This document shows positions 51,860 through 60,888 of a DNA stretch of 64,000 nt, piece by piece. The notes beneath the pieces were generated by a model. It did no database searches and had not been told where the DNA came from. It was given only the letters and a program-made list of their open reading frames with translations. Made by a program: the position numbers and the translations under genes. Position 1 is the first letter of the stretch. Each line of letters starts with the position of its first letter. The stretch is from Paucibacter sp. PLA-PC-4 (GTDB taxonomy: Bacteria > Pseudomonadota > Gammaproteobacteria > Burkholderiales > Burkholderiaceae_C), in contig NZ_JAPFGP010000011.1 in the NCBI RefSeq assembly GCF_026241155.1, forward strand, positions 62,001 to 126,000. Direction: 5' to 3'.

Positions 51860-53446
51860 TCAGTGTCCGTGCCGTGGTGTGGCGGGAAGGGTCGACTTTT
51901 CCTGCTTCCTCTTGCGCTGATAGGCGCGCCAGGTCATGGCCCAGTGCTCGGGGCTGTCGATCAGCGCGTTCTTCAGGCGATGCACTGCTTGATTGTGCGG
52001 CGCCGTCTTCACGATTTCGGGGTTCGAATAGGCTTCTTCGGAGATCCGGGCAAGGACTGCGATCCAGGTGTCCAGTGATTCCTTGCCATACATCTCGCCC
52101 GCCTCAGGTGTGAAGGGCTCGGGAATCAGCCACGGATGGTGGCTCGTCCACATCGGGTCGATGCCGAAATCGGCCATGCGATTCTGCACATCATGCACAT
52201 CGACTCCAGTGTCTTCCTTGAGCTGTTGAAGGCTGTAGCGCGTCATTTCGAGCCGTGGGCTCTTGGCATCGGGATGGGATCGCGTGACACCACGAATCGC
52301 GAGAAGGCCACGCTCCATGTAGTTGTTCGCGAGCACCGATAGGTCCGAGGCCTCCGCCATGCCGTCTGCCCCCATCGAGCGCGACCAGGCATACGCCTTG
52401 ACGATGACCGGAAGATTGCCCCAGAACTCACGAATCTTCCCGCAGCTTTGCGGGCGGTCATAGTCAAGTCGGTAGCGCTCGCCATCGAACGCCACCAAGG
52501 GTTTGGGCATGAAGGGAGCCAGCTCTGCGGAGCATCCATATGCACCGACAGCGGGGCCGCCGACCCCGCTCTTGGGCGCACCGAATGTCTTGTGCAGCAT
52601 GAACATGCAGGCATCGAACCCCAACTCACGGGCACGGATCTTGGTCATCGCGCCATTGAAGTTCGCGTGGTCGTAGAAGCTGATGCCTCCCGCTTCGCGC
52701 ACGATGCGGGTCCACTCGCGGATCTCCGGGTTGTAGACACCCATGTCATCGGGGTTGTTGAGCATTAGCGCGGCCGTTCGGTTCGAGACTGCAGCCTTGA
52801 GCGACTCTAGCGACGGGTAACCGTTCTCCTCGATCATCAGCGTGATCACCTTGAAGCCGGCTGCGGCGGCCGTGGCGGCACTGCTGGGATGCGTTTGAAT
52901 GGTGGTGATGATCTCATCGCGCTGGGCGAGCTCGCCTCGCGCCGCATGGTAGGCCCGTGTCACCGCGCAGCTTGTGTATGCGGCGTCCGCGCCACCGCCC
53001 GCCTGGAACACAAACTGGTCCATGCCCGAGAGCTCGCGAAGGATCTTGTCCATTCCATAGACGATCTCAAGTGCACCCTGCAACGTGTCCTCGTCCTGGT
53101 ACGGATGAAGGTGTGTCACCTCTGGGCGCCAAGCCATCGCTTCGTTGATCTGCGCGTTGTATTTCATCGTGCAGGTTCCGAACAGGCTGATATTCATCAT
53201 GCCCAGGGTTTGCTGGGATAGCCGCAGATAGTGGTATAGAACTTCTGGCTCCGACAACTCGGGTAGGGCCGGCTTTTGCACTCGGCGCATCGACGACGGA
53301 ACCAGGTCCGCAGCGTCTCCGACTGTGGCCCGTACCTTGTCCTCGACCGGAGAGAAGAGGACGCCTCGGCGTCCTGGATAGCCCATCTCCAGAATGACGG
53401 GCTCATTCCATACAGGAGCGTGATATTCGCGCAGCTTGGTTTTCAT
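51860..53446 (-). CDS. gcvPB: glycine dehydrogenase (decarboxylating) subunit 2
   Basis: A 528-residue PLP-dependent subunit. The PLP lysine lies in FMLHKTFGAPKSG; flanking motifs include GTCTMKYNAQINEA, HPYQDEDTLQG and NPDDMGVYNP. With subunit 1 it decarboxylates glycine and passes the aminomethyl group to GcvH. Neither gcvT nor gcvH is present here, and most betaproteobacteria use a fused GcvP, so this is probably an acquired or specialised copy. It starts inside the gcvPA stop (ATGA). The HKTFGAPKSG wording differs from the usual HKTFSTPHGGGGPG. Confidence 0.8.
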   Translation of the reverse strand: MKTKLREYHAPVWNEPVILEMGYPGRRGVLFSPVEDKVRATVGDAADLVPSSMRRVQKPALPELSEPEVLYHYLRLSQQTLGMMNISLFGTCTMKYNAQINEAMAWRPEVTHLHPYQDEDTLQGALEIVYGMDKILRELSGMDQFVFQAGGGADAAYTSCAVTRAYHAARGELAQRDEIITTIQTHPSSAATAAAAGFKVITLMIEENGYPSLESLKAAVSNRTAALMLNNPDDMGVYNPEIREWTRIVREAGGISFYDHANFNGAMTKIRARELGFDACMFMLHKTFGAPKSGVGGPAVGAYGCSAELAPFMPKPLVAFDGERYRLDYDRPQSCGKIREFWGNLPVIVKAYAWSRSMGADGMAEASDLSVLANNYMERGLLAIRGVTRSHPDAKSPRLEMTRYSLQQLKEDTGVDVHDVQNRMADFGIDPMWTSHHPWLIPEPFTPEAGEMYGKESLDTWIAVLARISEEAYSNPEIVKTAPHNQAVHRLKNALIDSPEHWAMTWRAYQRKRKQEKSTLPATPRHGH

Positions 53447-54846
53447 GCTTGGGTCACTTTCTTGAGGGCGTCGGCCAGGCGCTCGATGTCGGCCAGCGTG
53501 TGGATCTCGGTCACGCAGTAAAGGGCGCTCGCGCCGAGCTCCGGGAAGTCCTTGCTCAAGTCTTTTCCACCGAAGATTCCATGCGCAAGAAGCCTCTTGT
53601 TGATTTGCGCCACAGGGACACCGGTGTCGTCGAAGTTGATGACGAACTCCTTGAAAAATCCTCTGGGGAAGGTGATACGCACCCCGGGAACTTGGCCCAG
53701 AACGCGTGCGGCATAGTTCGCCCGCTGAAGGATGAGCTCGCCGACTTCTGCGAAGCCCTGTGGACCCATCATGGCCATATACACCGCATTCGCGATCGCC
53801 CACATATAGACGGAATGCCCAGTCCAGTCATTGCCCTTGTCGCGCAGGCCGTACGAAGATTGCTCGAAGAGACTTAGCCCGAACCCGTACTCGCCCTCCT
53901 TGGTCGTCTCGGAGATGCTGATGAACAGCGTCGGGTACTGGTGGGCATAGCGCTCGTGGTCGCGCGAAGCGATGAATCCGGCAGAGCCTCCACCGCCATT
54001 CATGTGGACACCCAGCGGTTGGGTCGTGCCGACGACGATATCCGCGCCATAGTTGGCAGGCGCCGACAGGACACCGAGGGAGATGGCGTCCACGCCCACG
54101 ATTACCTCGGCCCCCGCGGCGTGCGCAATCTCGGCAATCGCAGCGCCATGCTTCTCGATCACGCCAAAGTACGACGGCGTTTCGAAGTAGACGGCAGCGG
54201 TATTGGAGCTGATCGTCGCCCGCAGATGGTCGAGATCCATCAAGCCGGTCGCGGAGTCGTAGTCGACCATGCGTATCGCGATATGACTGGCCATGTCGAC
54301 CGGTTCACATAGGTTCTGAATGACCGCGAGTCGCTCGGGATCGATCGCACGAACGACGACCACCTCGCTACGGCTGGTGATTCTCGACGCCATACGAATG
54401 GCATGCCCAGCAGCAACACCCCAGCTTCGCACTGGCAGCCCGACCAGGTCCATGTCGAGCAGCTCCCCAAGCTGGCTGCAGAACTCGAACCATGCCTGGT
54501 TGCGGCCATGGTCGGAGCTGGGCTCGCCAAAGACCGAGGTCAGCCATTCGTTGCGGCGCACGACCTCATCGCAGGCCGCAGGCACGTGATGCTGCCAGCA
54601 ACCGGCTCCGAGAAAGTTGAGGTTCTGCTCGGCGGTCTTGTTCTTGGCGAGCGTCGTCACCATGTGCCGACGCAGCTCGCTCTCAGTGAGCGCAGGAGGC
54701 AGGTCGATCGGACGCTGGAGGCGATGCCCGGTTGGAATCTGCTCGAATAGTTCTTCGATGCGCTCAACGCCGATAGCGTCGAGCATCTCCCGCTTGATCG
54801 AGGGTACCGAGTTCGCCATATAGGGATGGGCTGTACCGTTATTCAT
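53443..54846 (-). CDS. gcvPA: glycine dehydrogenase (decarboxylating) subunit 1
   Basis: A 467-residue partner of GcvPB. The N-terminal MANSVPSIKREMLDAIGV, then FLGAGCWQHHVPAACDEV, and GGGGSAGFIASR are typical of the split GcvP alpha subunit. It forms an ATGA overlap with gcvPB. It follows the NAD-kinase-like gene by 36 bp. The catalytic role depends on a GcvH-like carrier encoded elsewhere, or the pair acts on a different amino acid. Confidence 0.82.
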   Translation of the reverse strand: MNNGTAHPYMANSVPSIKREMLDAIGVERIEELFEQIPTGHRLQRPIDLPPALTESELRRHMVTTLAKNKTAEQNLNFLGAGCWQHHVPAACDEVVRRNEWLTSVFGEPSSDHGRNQAWFEFCSQLGELLDMDLVGLPVRSWGVAAGHAIRMASRITSRSEVVVVRAIDPERLAVIQNLCEPVDMASHIAIRMVDYDSATGLMDLDHLRATISSNTAAVYFETPSYFGVIEKHGAAIAEIAHAAGAEVIVGVDAISLGVLSAPANYGADIVVGTTQPLGVHMNGGGGSAGFIASRDHERYAHQYPTLFISISETTKEGEYGFGLSLFEQSSYGLRDKGNDWTGHSVYMWAIANAVYMAMMGPQGFAEVGELILQRANYAARVLGQVPGVRITFPRGFFKEFVINFDDTGVPVAQINKRLLAHGIFGGKDLSKDFPELGASALYCVTEIHTLADIERLADALKKVTQA

Positions 54847-54882
54847 CTTGAGTTCCTTTGTATGGATTTGGCATTGATAGGG

Positions 54883-56064
54883 TCACGATCTGACTTTGAA
54901 ATACACCTTGCGACCAGGCGCCGTGTGAAGCGGCATGTAGCCGCTCAACATGGCGTCCGTTTTTTCGTCGCCTGTATCGACGTGCAGCGCTCCGGCGTCC
55001 AGTGCAATCAGCTTCTCCAGGGTCGTGATGATCTGGATGTGGTCACGCCCAACCCGTCGAATCACCTCTGCGCTGATCTGCTGATTGCCTCTTCCAAACA
55101 AGCTGCCGTGGCCGCCGAGCACGCTCACGACGATGTATGTTTCGCGCCCCTGCATGAGTTGCAGCAGCGCGTGTTCGTTGAGGTCGGCACCAACCAGGGC
55201 ACCGTCGAGCACGGCGTCCACACCAAGCAGCGTCTTATGCAGGCCGAGCGCCGACATCACCCTGCGGGTCGTCGTGCCTGGCCCTAAGATGTAGAGGCAC
55301 CCTGGGCGCATTTCCCTGGCCAGTTGCCGGGAAACAGCTTCAAGCGCCACGTTCTCAGAAAATCCCGATCCGGCCTTTGCGTTTTGCGTGAGCTGATGGT
55401 GATGCGGGCTTTGCGCATAGCCGTAGAGTCGGGCTGCCATCCGGTCCTCTCGCATGGCCACCTCGTCAATGTCCATAACCTCGGCCTCGCGAAGCCGTAC
55501 CGACGGATCGCCTTTTATGAAGCGTGCTGCCAGGTCGCCCGTGTTCTGCGCGTTTGTGCCGAATACGGCGGAATACATCTTTACGCCCGTGGGAATGCCG
55601 AGCACCGGTAGGCGATCCCCCACCACGCCCAACACATCGCGCGCAGTGCCGTCGCCCCCTGCGAATAGCAGCAGATCGACGCCTGCTGCCATCATTGCGG
55701 CCACGGCTCCTTGAGTGTCCGCTGGTGTGCTGCTGGCGTGCAGCTCGCCGTAAACCACGTTGGGGTGCAAGCCGGCCAGCTGCGCGACGTCCTCGCCAAG
55801 GTCCCCTTGCCCGGTGACCAACGAGAAACCGGCACCCGAGGCAGCCAGCTTGTGCAACGCCTGCAGCGCTCTTGCGCTTGACACAGGCTGCGCACCAAGG
55901 CGTCTTGCCTCATCCAGCACGGCAGTGCCATCGGTCCCCTTGAGGCCGACCCGCCCGCCCATGCCGGCGATCGGATTGACGATCAGGCCGAGCCTCTTGC
56001 GAGACGCCGCGTGAGGTGGCGGCATTTCACAGCTCGCGGCAGTTTGCAAATTGCGGTCATTCAT
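54883..56064 (-). CDS. ATP-NAD kinase family protein
   Basis: A 393-residue protein with the NAD/diacylglycerol kinase-like fold: N-terminal GLIVNPIAGMGGRVGLKGTD, the GGDGTARD nucleotide motif, IPTGVKMYSAVFGTN and GPGTTTRRVMSALG. This long form is the AcoX-like group, often found in operons for acetoin or amine breakdown rather than as the housekeeping NAD kinase. It overlaps the small upstream gene by 8 bp. Confidence 0.8.
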   Translation of the reverse strand: MNDRNLQTAASCEMPPPHAASRKRLGLIVNPIAGMGGRVGLKGTDGTAVLDEARRLGAQPVSSARALQALHKLAASGAGFSLVTGQGDLGEDVAQLAGLHPNVVYGELHASSTPADTQGAVAAMMAAGVDLLLFAGGDGTARDVLGVVGDRLPVLGIPTGVKMYSAVFGTNAQNTGDLAARFIKGDPSVRLREAEVMDIDEVAMREDRMAARLYGYAQSPHHHQLTQNAKAGSGFSENVALEAVSRQLAREMRPGCLYILGPGTTTRRVMSALGLHKTLLGVDAVLDGALVGADLNEHALLQLMQGRETYIVVSVLGGHGSLFGRGNQQISAEVIRRVGRDHIQIITTLEKLIALDAGALHVDTGDEKTDAMLSGYMPLHTAPGRKVYFKVRS

Positions 56065-56338
56065 CGGATGGGTCCTGCGTGGCGTCCGCCAGCGCCCACC
56101 GAAGCCCCAGCCTGGTCATCCAATGCGTGTCTGCCCGTGCCATCTCAGGGCCGATCAAGCACTCGTCAAGATCGGAGCCGGTGGTCACGACGTTCGGATC
56201 TGCGAAGTGCGTGGCGGTGCCTGATTCAGGTGTGGACAGCGCGTGCAGTGTCCGGGCGAGGAAGGCATTGAGGGGCGCCTGCGTCGCCGCGTCAGAAATC
56301 ATCGACGGCGACTCGTAGCTGGTGAGGCTTTCGATCAT
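56057..56338 (-). CDS. small hypothetical protein in the operon
   Basis: A 93-residue protein starting MIESLTSYESPSMIS and containing FADPNVVTTGSDLDECLIGP. No family recognised, no signal or membrane segment. Support for it being real comes from its 8-bp overlap with the NAD-kinase-like gene and its position in the operon. Confidence 0.5.
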   Translation of the reverse strand: MIESLTSYESPSMISDAATQAPLNAFLARTLHALSTPESGTATHFADPNVVTTGSDLDECLIGPEMARADTHWMTRLGLRWALADATQDPSDE

Positions 56339-56501
56339 GAGTAATCCTGTGCAAGGTGGGACTAGTTGTGCCGCTTGTTCGGCTGGGTGGACGCTCGAAT
56401 GGACGTGTGCATGCGCTCGCCACCGGTAGGGGAGAGTGAGCGGCAGAATCGGTGCCGCTGTAATGTGGAAGACAGGAAAAGCTAGGGAGCTCTGGGCGCG
56501 T

Positions 56502-58148
56502 TCATTCGAGCGCATCCACTGAACTGGCCTTGCGGCGGAGCTGGAACTTCTGGATCTTTCCTGTCGCCGTTTTGGGTAGCGCTTCGAATCGAACCTCGCG
56601 CGGAATCTTGTATTTCGCGAGCATCGTTTTGCAGTGAGCTATCAGTTCTTCGGCCGTGGCCGCGGCACCGGGCCGCAATTCGACGAATGCCAATGGCGTC
56701 TCGCCCCATCGGGCGTCGGGTTTTGCGACGACAGCACACGACAGGACTGCCGGATGGCGATAAAGAACGTCCTCGACTTCGATGGAGCTGATGTTCTCCC
56801 CACCTGAAATGATCACGTCCTTGCTGCGATCACGAATCTTGACGTAGCCATCGGGTTCGAGCACCGCAAGGTCACCTGTATGAAACCAGCCGCCGTCAAA
56901 GGCGCTTCGGGTGCCAGCCTCATTTTTCAGGTAGCCCTTCATGACGATGTTTCCTCGAAACATGATCTCGCCAATGGTTTCGCCGTCGGCAGGCACCTCC
57001 TGTAGCGTGAGCGGGTCGCGCACTGTCATGCTTTCTTGCAGGGGGGAGCGAACGCCCTGCCGTCCATTCAAGCGAACCTGCTCGCTCAGGCTGGCCCGCT
57101 CCCAGGAGGGCTTCTTGGAAGATACGGCTGCGGGTCCGTAAACCTCCGTAAGTCCGTAGACGTGGATTAACTCGATACCAAGTCGACCCATTCCCTCGAA
57201 CATGGCGGCAGGCGGCGCGGAGCCCGCCACCATCGCTCGGACCTTGTGCTCGATCTTGGGCCGGTCTTCAGCCGGCGTTGCGATCAAGAGGTTGTGCACG
57301 ATCGGCGCCGCGCTGTAGTGACCGACGCTGTGATCTTGTATGGCCGCGAAGATCGCCTTGGCCTCCGCTTTGCGTAGACACACCTGCACCCCACCCAGAA
57401 GCGCCATCGTCCAGGGGAAGCACCAACCGTTGCAGTGAAACATCGGCAACGTCCAGAGGTAGCGCGCGAAGTGGGGCATCGTCCAGACCGTGACGTTGCA
57501 CACCGCGTTCAGGTACGCCCCGCGATGATGTGTCACAACGCCCTTCGGATCGCCGGTCGTGCCCGAGGTATAGCTGACGGCGATCGCGTCCCACTCGTCG
57601 ACAGGTCCTTGCAGCCTGGTAATCGGCGCGTGAGCTGCCAGAAGCGGCTCGTATGCATACTGGCCGACGCACTCATGCGGGCCTGCATACTCGGGATCGC
57701 TTACGTCGATCACGATCGGCGTGCGCGCATGAACCTGCCTGAGTGTGGCCAGCGCTTGCCGAATCACCGGGGCAAACTCGCTGTCGGTGATCAGCACCTT
57801 CGTCTCGCAGTGATTCATCTGCCAAGCAAGCAGCTCTGCGTCGAGCCGGGTGTTCAGCGTGTTGAGTACCGCATTGATGCCTGGCACCGCGTAGTGCGCC
57901 TCGATCATCTCGGGTGTGTTGGCGAGCATGACGCTGACCGTATCGCCCCTTCGGACGCCGAACTCGCACAGCGCAGCAGCGAGCCGGGCGGAACGGTCCC
58001 TGCATTGGGACCAAGTAAAACGACGATCGCCATGAATCACGGCAGGCATTTCGCCGAAGACCTCGGCGCTTCGCTCGACGAAACTCGTCGGCGACAGTGG
58101 CGCGAAGTTGGCGCCATTCCGGTCGAGTCCCTGCTCATAGATGTTCAT
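56502..58148 (-). CDS. acyl-CoA synthetase / AMP-dependent ligase
   Basis: A 548-residue ANL-superfamily enzyme that activates a carboxylate with ATP and joins it to CoA. Motifs: VSYTSGTTGDPKGVVTHH (P-loop), HVYGLTEVYGP, WFHTGDLAVLEPDGY and the C-terminal KTATGKIQKFQLR with the catalytic Lys. It resembles medium-chain fatty acyl or aryl ligases. First gene of the minus operon; its promoter region holds the three TetR-type operators. The ATG at 58148 starts MNIYEQGLD. Confidence 0.9.
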   Translation of the reverse strand: MNIYEQGLDRNGANFAPLSPTSFVERSAEVFGEMPAVIHGDRRFTWSQCRDRSARLAAALCEFGVRRGDTVSVMLANTPEMIEAHYAVPGINAVLNTLNTRLDAELLAWQMNHCETKVLITDSEFAPVIRQALATLRQVHARTPIVIDVSDPEYAGPHECVGQYAYEPLLAAHAPITRLQGPVDEWDAIAVSYTSGTTGDPKGVVTHHRGAYLNAVCNVTVWTMPHFARYLWTLPMFHCNGWCFPWTMALLGGVQVCLRKAEAKAIFAAIQDHSVGHYSAAPIVHNLLIATPAEDRPKIEHKVRAMVAGSAPPAAMFEGMGRLGIELIHVYGLTEVYGPAAVSSKKPSWERASLSEQVRLNGRQGVRSPLQESMTVRDPLTLQEVPADGETIGEIMFRGNIVMKGYLKNEAGTRSAFDGGWFHTGDLAVLEPDGYVKIRDRSKDVIISGGENISSIEVEDVLYRHPAVLSCAVVAKPDARWGETPLAFVELRPGAAATAEELIAHCKTMLAKYKIPREVRFEALPKTATGKIQKFQLRRKASSVDALE

Positions 58149-58224
58149 CGCGAATCCTCGGTTGCAAACAAGACCAAATTGGCCAAGGGGGAGCAGCACC
58201 TTTACAGGGTGCCGTCGACATTTG

Positions 58225-58295
58225 ACATACGCAACGTATGTGAGAATGTTAGTTCACATACGCTGCGCATGTCAATTAACATACGTGGCGTAGGT
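58225..58295. promoter_or_regulatory. three TetR-type operators between ligase and regulator
   Basis: ACATACG-N3-CGTATGT at 58225-58241 (perfect 7-bp arms), and degenerate copies at 58256-58272 and 58279-58295, 31 and 23 bp apart. They lie between the divergent AMP-ligase and tetR starts, so the regulator probably controls both. Confidence 0.75.
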
Positions 58296-58310
58296 AAATT
58301 AGAGGACTTC

Positions 58311-58904
58311 ATGGCACAGAAACGTTCGGACAAGATCTTGGAGACCCGCGCGAAGCTGATCAAAGCAGCAAGGGAAGCCTTCGCCACACAGGGATTCGCA
58401 GACAGTTCAATGGACGTGTTGACCGCCCAGGCGGGGCTCACGCGCGGCGCCCTGTACCACCACTTTGGCGACAAGAAGGGCTTGCTTCAGGCGGTGATCG
58501 CGCAGATCGATGCAGAGATGACAGCCCGGCTAACCGCTATCGTCGAAAAAGCAGAGACGAACTGGGATGGCTTCATCGACGAAAGCATTGGCTACATCCA
58601 GATGGCGCTCGAGCCAGAGATCCAGCGCATCGTGTTCCTTGACGGGCCAGCGGTGCTCGGGGACCCTTCTCGCTGGCCCAGCCAGAACTCTTGCATCATG
58701 AGCACGCAGCGCAGCATCGAGAAACTCATTGAGGAGAAGACAATCCGGCCCGTAGATGCCCCGGCCACTGCTCGCCTGATCATGGGCGCGTTGCTCGGGG
58801 CGTCGCTGTGGATTGCCAACGCAGAGGATCCGCACGTAGCCTCCCAGAAAGCGGTCGACGGCTTTCGGACTCTGGCATCGGGCTTGCGTCTGCCTGCGCT
58901 CTAG
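58311..58904 (+). CDS. TetR family regulator
   Basis: A 197-residue repressor. The N-terminal helix-turn-helix reads AREAFATQGFADSSMDVLTA then GLTRGALYHHFGDKKGLLQAV, and the C-terminal helical domain binds an effector, likely an acyl-CoA or the operon substrate. AGAGGA precedes the ATG at 58311. It is divergent from the six-gene catabolic operon, with three operator copies between. Confidence 0.9.
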   Translation: MAQKRSDKILETRAKLIKAAREAFATQGFADSSMDVLTAQAGLTRGALYHHFGDKKGLLQAVIAQIDAEMTARLTAIVEKAETNWDGFIDESIGYIQMALEPEIQRIVFLDGPAVLGDPSRWPSQNSCIMSTQRSIEKLIEEKTIRPVDAPATARLIMGALLGASLWIANAEDPHVASQKAVDGFRTLASGLRLPAL

Positions 58905-59660
58905 GCAAGGCGATCTGACGCCAACCTTCAACCTTCATTGATGGAGATGGACAGCGCCAGTACTCCTGCGCGCAAGGGCTTCGCAGCGTTGATGCCGTCG
59001 ACCCTCGCCAATTTCCAACCCGGAGGCAGCTGCCTGCATCTCTGCGTCCGGGCCTCCGTGGCACAGCTCCGCAGTCATGGCTTGGAAGACGACTTCTCCG
59101 TTCATGTCGAACTCCCACAGTACCGGGCGGCTGGGCGCTCGCTGTCGACAGCTTGTGCTATCGGTGCTTCAGCACCTGAAGAGGCGCCGACGGAACCCGT
59201 TTGCGGTAACGTAGGCCGGAGAAGCGCAAACAATCTGCTGGATGGAAACCGGGCGCACTTTTTGAGCAACGGCCTAACTGGGCACCATTCATAGTGCGGG
59301 ACGGCAACCTGCTCACTGGGCTATTGGCGATTTCGGTCATGGTCTCCCATCTAGTTGAGGGTCGACAGGATGCGCTCTCGAGGCACTACATCCACATGTC
59401 AGCAGGCTTGTGATGGGCTTGAGCTGGGTCCCAAAGTCAGGTTCCAGAAACTTCTGCCAACTCACGGATCCGGTCACTTCCGGTCATTGGCCAAGGTCCG
59501 CTAGCGTCGCTGCAATCAGGTCGGCAGAGTGCTACCCGAGGCCAGCCTCTTCAAATCGCGCACCATGTGCAAGCTCGGTGGTTTGAGCAGCCGTGCCAAT
59601 CAGATTCGGCCCAGCGATGGCGCCAAGCGCGGCCCCTTCCGGGGGCGGCGCTGGTGTGAT
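58905..59660. other. about 750 bp without an intact gene
   Basis: A minus-strand stretch (about 58940-59120) reads VLWEFDMNGEVVFQAMTAEL and could be a gene remnant, but I cannot place it in a family. The rest shows nothing I can support. Confidence 0.35.
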
Positions 59661-59785
59661 TCAGAACGCATGGCCGGCGCTTCGCACCGTGCGGATGATC
59701 ATCTCGTTGACGTCCACGTCCTTCGGCTGGTCGATCGCGTAGAGCACCGCATTGGCGATCGCGTTGGTTTCGAGGGCGATATGCC
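59661..59785 (-). pseudogene. short-chain dehydrogenase C-terminal remnant
   Basis: About 40 residues, IALETNAIANAVLYAIDQP then DVDVNEMIIRTVRS, match the C-terminal end of SDR-family oxidoreductases (AIAxAVxYAIxQPxxVDVNE). The rest of the gene is missing; IS-derived sequence follows directly. Confidence 0.6.
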
Positions 59786-59812
59786 GGGAACGCCGCGCTT
59801 GTTTCCAAGCCC

Positions 59813-60292
59813 ATGACATCCAATGCCAGGGCCGACAGAAGATTCGACAAGACGGACTTCCTCTATATCGCACGCGCCGACGAATATCAGTGCCCAGCGG
59901 GTCAGCGAGCCATCGACCGCTATATCAGCGACGACAGGGGGCTACAGATACGCACCTACTGGGCGAGTGCTTGCCCTGCTTGCCCGATGAAGGCGCAATG
60001 CACCATGGGAGAGAACCGGCGCATCAGGAGATGGGAACACGAGGCCGTCAGGGACAGGGTGCAGCAACGGTTGGATCGAATGCCAAGGGCAATGACGGTA
60101 CGCAAGAGCACCATTGAGCATGTTTTCGGCACTCTCAAACATTGGATGGGCTGGACGCACTTCCTGATGCGCGGGATCCGGAACGTGGCGGCGGAGATGA
60201 GCCTGAGCGTGTTGGCCTACAACTTCAAACGTGTCCTCAGCATCCTTTGCTTCGAGCGGACCAAAAAGGCGATGCGACTGCTGGGTGCTTAG
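59813..60292 (+). pseudogene. IS1182-family transposase, C-terminal fragment
   Basis: About 155 residues of a DDE transposase: FDKTDFLYIARADEYQCPAG, the zinc-like CPACPMKAQC, then STIEHVFGTLKHWMGW, FLMRGIRNVAAEMSLSVLAY and NFKRV. The catalytic Glu lies in the IEHVFG motif. The N-terminal half and both ends of the element are not found, so it is a dead fragment adjoining the truncated SDR gene. Confidence 0.8.
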
Positions 60293-60888
60293 GCACCGTT
60301 TACGGTCAATGAGGTGCCAAGGCGCGCTTCACAGCGGCCCTCGGAATCGCCAAATCGCCCTGTCCGCGCCAATCGATCCGAATTACGTGTCGAAGTCCGA
60401 AAGCTCGGGCCGGCGTCACAGCGTCACAGTCTTCCGGTGCGTTATCACACGGCCTCCAGCGTAAGGAGCCAGTCGCCGTCGGCGCACGTACGCACGGAGA
60501 TCGTCACCAAGCCGACCTTCGGAACGGCGGTCGGTGCCGCGTTGATCGGCAGGAAAGCGACGGACAGCAGCCGTTCGCACACCCGCTGGACGGTACCGCC
60601 TGATCTACGACCGGTCCCTGCCGGCGCGAAGGGCTCGACTCGACGCTGAAGCGACGTCCGCGGCCCAAGATAGGCCGCCCCAAAGCGGCCGGTCGGGTCG
60701 TGCTGCCTTGCGCAAATACGCCGGTTGCCGATCGGCGCGATGCTCGATGCTGACGGCTTGGTACCTTCAGCCACGGCTCGCCTCCTCACTCCCCCGCAGG
60801 GCCTGACCTTTGCCGTCCTCAAAGCTGCGGATGCAGTGACGCGAGGCGATGCCAAGAATGAGTCCTCGTCGCTCACTTCAGGCTTCCC
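60293..60888. other. about 600 bp, nothing recognised
   Basis: Open frames on both strands (for example 60445-60876 minus) lack family features. Probably the remains of the insertion plus the upstream region of the lipoprotein operon. Confidence 0.35.
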
